From: Nitrososphaerota archaeon
GTDB lineage: Archaea; Thermoproteota; Nitrososphaeria; Nitrososphaerales; UBA183
Direction: 5' to 3'
DNA: 24,424 nt
Assembly (NCBI GenBank): GCA_027886925.1
Contig: JAPCJN010000016.1
Coordinates: forward strand, 3,373 to 27,796
Translations under genes and position numbers: made by a program
Part shown: one piece after another, positions 22,267 through 24,424 of the stretch
How the letters are laid out: the number at the start of each line of letters is the position of its first letter
Numbering within the stretch: the first letter of the stretch is position 1
The notes under the pieces: model-generated
The model's input: the letters and a program-made list of their open reading frames with translations, nothing else
What the model was told of the DNA's origin: nothing
The model's database searches: none

Positions 22267-22716
22267 TCAGTCCTCCTCTTTCTCTTTCCCTTCAGCCACT
22301 CCGTCTACTATCTCTATCGTCTCCTCCGCAACGTCTGTGTGATTCTCATTCGGGAGCCATGACCTCGTGTCCTTGGCCTCTCCTTTTGGGACGGATACCA
22401 CGACATAGGAATACCACGGGAAGGAGTGCTCCAGGTCAAACTTCGAGAGGGTGGCCGGATAGTCAGGGTGCGAATGATAGATGCCGGCGATGGCCATGCC
22501 CTTTCTGGCGGCCTCCCTGTCCGCTTTGAAGAGCTCGAGCGGGTCGATGTGATAGCGGTCGTTCTTCGTTCCCGGAAAGGCGTTCCTCATACGCACCGCG
22601 TCGACGACGTTCTTCCCGTCGTTCGCGATCAGCAAGCCGCAGCACTCTTCAGGGTAGGTCGACTCTGCGTGCGCATGAACCTTCTCGAGGGTCCCTCTCC
22701 CAATCTTGATTACCAC
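22267..22716 (-). CDS. JAMM/MPN+ metalloprotease (Mec/SAMP-protease-like)
   Basis: A 149-residue protein with a complete JAMM zinc-protease signature: Glu24 in YPEECCGLL, then His81-Ser-His83-Pro, Ser91 and Asp94 in IYHSHPDYPATLSKFD. These match stand-alone prokaryotic JAMM enzymes such as mycobacterial Mec, which releases cysteine from CysO, and archaeal SAMP isopeptidases. A Glu/Asp-rich tail of about 25 residues ends the protein. The start is GTG 22716 with AGAGGG ahead. It is the first gene of a two-gene unit with the Ubl-E1-rhodanese fusion (7-nt gap), so it probably cleaves that fusion, its Ubl-cysteine adduct or Ubl conjugates. Confidence 0.93.
   Translation of the reverse strand: MVIKIGRGTLEKVHAHAESTYPEECCGLLIANDGKNVVDAVRMRNAFPGTKNDRYHIDPLELFKADREAARKGMAIAGIYHSHPDYPATLSKFDLEHSFPWYSYVVVSVPKGEAKDTRSWLPNENHTDVAEETIEIVDGVAEGKEKEED
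22272..22276 (-). promoter_or_regulatory. Shine-Dalgarno GGAGG for the Ubl-E1-rhodanese gene
   Basis: GGAGG near the 3' end of the JAMM gene, 12 nt before ATG 22259. It supports that start and translational coupling. Confidence 0.5.
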
Positions 22717-22762
22717 GCCCTCTTGGTCACACTACCACAATTCACAAGGGCCGAGACGTTGG

Positions 22763-22773
22763 AAAAGAAAAAA
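22763..22773 (-). terminator. T-rich terminator after thermosome gene
   Basis: TTTTTTCTTTT on the minus strand, about 140 nt after the thermosome stop and upstream of the JAMM gene. It is a typical archaeal T-tract terminator that would separate the two units. Confidence 0.55.
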
Positions 22774-22910
22774 GTTTCGGCGTCGCAGGCTGGCGTCAAG
22801 GTATTGAACGCAGTCTCGAACGCCGGCCCTGTTCATAAGGGTGACGGATGCGGTATTCCTATGAGAATGTCACAGGCAGTGACCGCGCGGAAGGATGGGT
22901 TTGTGGGGAA

Positions 22911-24424
22911 TTACATTCCGGGCATGCCGCCCATTCCGCCCATCCCGCCCATGCCTCCTCCGCCGCCCGCTCCCGGCGGTGGGGCGCTCATCTTGCTCGA
23001 GGCTATGACGTCGTCGATTCTCAGGAGCATCGAGGCTGCCTCCGTCGCTGCCTTGATTATCTGGAGCTTGACCGCGACTGGCTCCACCACTCCTCTGGTC
23101 ATCATGTTCGCCACCTTCCCGGACATCGCGTCGACTCCAGCCCACTTCTCGCCCTTGCCGTGCCTTGCCCTGAGTTCTACCTGGGTGTCGATTGGGTCCA
23201 TGCCCGCGTTCTCAGCGAGGATGGTCGCTATCGTCTCGATCGCCTCGGAGAACTTCAGCGCGGCCAGCTGCTCTCGGCCCGTGAGCTTCTGGGCCCACTC
23301 TCTCACTTGATATGCGATTTCGACCTCGGGTGCGCCTCCTCCTGCGACGATGGCGGGCTTCTCAATCACGTCCTTGACCACCATTATCGCGTCGTGAATC
23401 GACCTCTCCGCCTCGTCGACGACTCGCTGCGAGCCTCCGCGTATCAGGAGCGTGACCGCCTTGGGATTCTTTGCCCCCTCGATGAAGACCCACTTGTCCT
23501 CCTCCACCTTCCTCTCCTCCGCAATCTTGGCGTGCCCTAGGTCTTTCGAAGAGAGGTCGTCGAGGTTGGTGACTATCCTTGCGCCCGTCGCCTTTTGTAT
23601 CTTGGTCATGTCTGACTCCTTCACTCTTCTGACGGCGAGGATGCCTGCCCGCGCGAGGTAGTTCTGGGCGCTGTCGTCGATGCCCTTTTGGCAGACGAGG
23701 ACGTTCGCTCCTGCGTCGATTATCTTCTGGACCATGCCCTTGAGGATGTTGTCTTCCTCGTCAAGGAATGACTGCATTTGGTCGGGGTCGTTGATCCTGA
23801 TCTCGGCGCTGAACTCGGTCTTCTCGATCTCGAGCGGAGAGTTGATGAGCGCTATCTTCGCGTTGTCCACCTTCTTCGGCATCGCCGAGTGGACGACTTC
23901 CTTGTCGAGCGCGACTCCCGAAATTAGCTTTGTGTCCATCAGGGAGCCTCCGGGCTTCTTCTCGACCTTGACGTTGTCGATGTCCGCCTTGTAGCCGTCG
24001 CCGGACTTTTCTGCGACCTGCATGACCGCGTCCACGATGAGGCCTGCTAGGAACGGGGCGTCGTCAGAGACCAGCTTCGTCTGCATGCTCGTCGTCGCTA
24101 CCTTGACCAGGTCCACCTTCGAGGTCGGGTCAACTTTCTCGGCCAGCTTCTCGAGAATCTGCTCGGCCTTCTCCAGGGCCTTCATGTAACCGTCGACGAC
24201 GACTGTCGGGTGAACGTCTTGGGTGACCAGCTCCTCCGCCTTCTCAAGCAGGGCGCCGGCGAGTATCACGGCAGACGTGGTCCCGTCGCCGACCTCGTTG
24301 TCGGTGGCCTTGCTGATTTCCACCATCATCTTCGCTGCCGGATGCTGCACGTCGATCTCCTTCAACATTGTCGCCCCGTCGTTCGTGATGGTGACGTCGC
24401 CGAGCGAGTCGACGAGCATCTTGT
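22911..24424 (-). CDS. thermosome subunit (group II chaperonin), partial
   Basis: A chaperonin of the CCT/thermosome type, cut off at the window end; about 40 N-terminal residues are missing because the frame continues as K-M-L-V-D to the last base. Visible marks: the ATP-site motifs [11 protein letters not shown] and [12 protein letters not shown] near the N-terminus, the apical domain with [16 protein letters not shown] and [14 protein letters not shown], the second equatorial half with [12 protein letters not shown], and a Gly/Met-rich C-terminal tail ([15 protein letters not shown]) that projects into the folding cavity. It folds cytosolic proteins in a hetero-oligomeric double ring; archaea often carry two or three paralogues. 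Highly conserved and probably abundant. Confidence 0.97.
   Translation of the reverse strand, partial: KMLVDSLGDVTITNDGATMLKEIDVQHPAAKMMVEISKATDNEVGDGTTSAVILAGALLEKAEELVTQDVHPTVVVDGYMKALEKAEQILEKLAEKVDPTSKVDLVKVATTSMQTKLVSDDAPFLAGLIVDAVMQVAEKSGDGYKADIDNVKVEKKPGGSLMDTKLISGVALDKEVVHSAMPKKVDNAKIALINSPLEIEKTEFSAEIRINDPDQMQSFLDEEDNILKGMVQKIIDAGANVLVCQKGIDDSAQNYLARAGILAVRRVKESDMTKIQKATGARIVTNLDDLSSKDLGHAKIAEERKVEEDKWVFIEGAKNPKAVTLLIRGGSQRVVDEAERSIHDAIMVVKDVIEKPAIVAGGGAPEVEIAYQVREWAQKLTGREQLAALKFSEAIETIATILAENAGMDPIDTQVELRARHGKGEKWAGVDAMSGKVANMMTRGVVEPVAVKLQIIKAATEAASMLLRIDDVIASSKMSAPPPGAGGGGGMGGMGGMGGMPGM

Noticed and set aside
1..24424. CRISPR array, rRNA or tRNA genes
   Set aside because: No regularly spaced direct repeats of CRISPR type, no rRNA-like conserved stretches and no foldable tRNA were seen on reading both strands by eye; a covariance-model search could still find one.

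Overview
This window looks archaeal, most likely from a GC-rich, soil- or sediment-type member of the Thaumarchaeota (Nitrososphaeria) or a close relative. The markers seen are a TFIIB-type initiation factor (TFB), a group II chaperonin (thermosome) with a GGM-rich tail, Lrp/AsnC-like and HxlR regulators, many TATA-like boxes 25-30 nt upstream of start codons (leaderless genes), frequent TTG/GTG starts, and secreted Ser/Thr-rich proteins with single membrane anchors. The lineage is inferred from gene content, not from a marker-gene phylogeny.

Layout: (1) About 1-7.7 kb is accessory DNA of mixed base composition. It holds a truncated IS630-type transposase abutting an uncharacterised gene, a double-HTH Lrp/AsnC-like regulator, a small membrane protein, a solo IS200/IS605-type tnpA with end hairpins but an altered HUH motif, a poorly supported small gene, a divergent tautomerase/HxlR pair, a Lys-rich micro-ORF, and a winged-helix/response-regulator pair. 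(2) About 7.7-11.7 kb holds a ribbon-helix-helix-type protein with operator-like repeats, two large surface proteins (an amidotransferase-like ectodomain on a Ser/Thr stalk and a PQQ-type beta-propeller) and a small two-TM protein. (3) About 11.7-17.8 kb is a tightly packed minus-strand operon: DUF4129-like protein, DUF4350-like protein, MoxR AAA+ ATPase, DUF58 protein and a polytopic membrane protein, with ATGA overlaps at two junctions and a strong TATA box at its head. (4) About 17.8-24.4 kb is core metabolism and information processing: a cystathionine gamma-synthase-family PLP enzyme, TFB, a divergent RHH protein, a fused CysO/MoaD-like ubiquitin-fold + E1 (MoeB/ThiF) + rhodanese protein directly behind a JAMM/MPN+ protease gene, and a partial thermosome.

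The most interesting locus is the last: the Ubl domain ends in AVAGG as mycobacterial CysO does, but here the diglycine is buried inside a polypeptide that also carries its activating enzyme and sulfurtransferase. The neighbouring JAMM protease could free the diglycine, or remove cysteine or a target from it. With the PLP sulfur-amino-acid enzyme nearby, this suggests a compact protein-thiocarboxylate sulfur-transfer module. The second theme is a MoxR/DUF58 envelope operon without a transglutaminase, next to two exported proteins.
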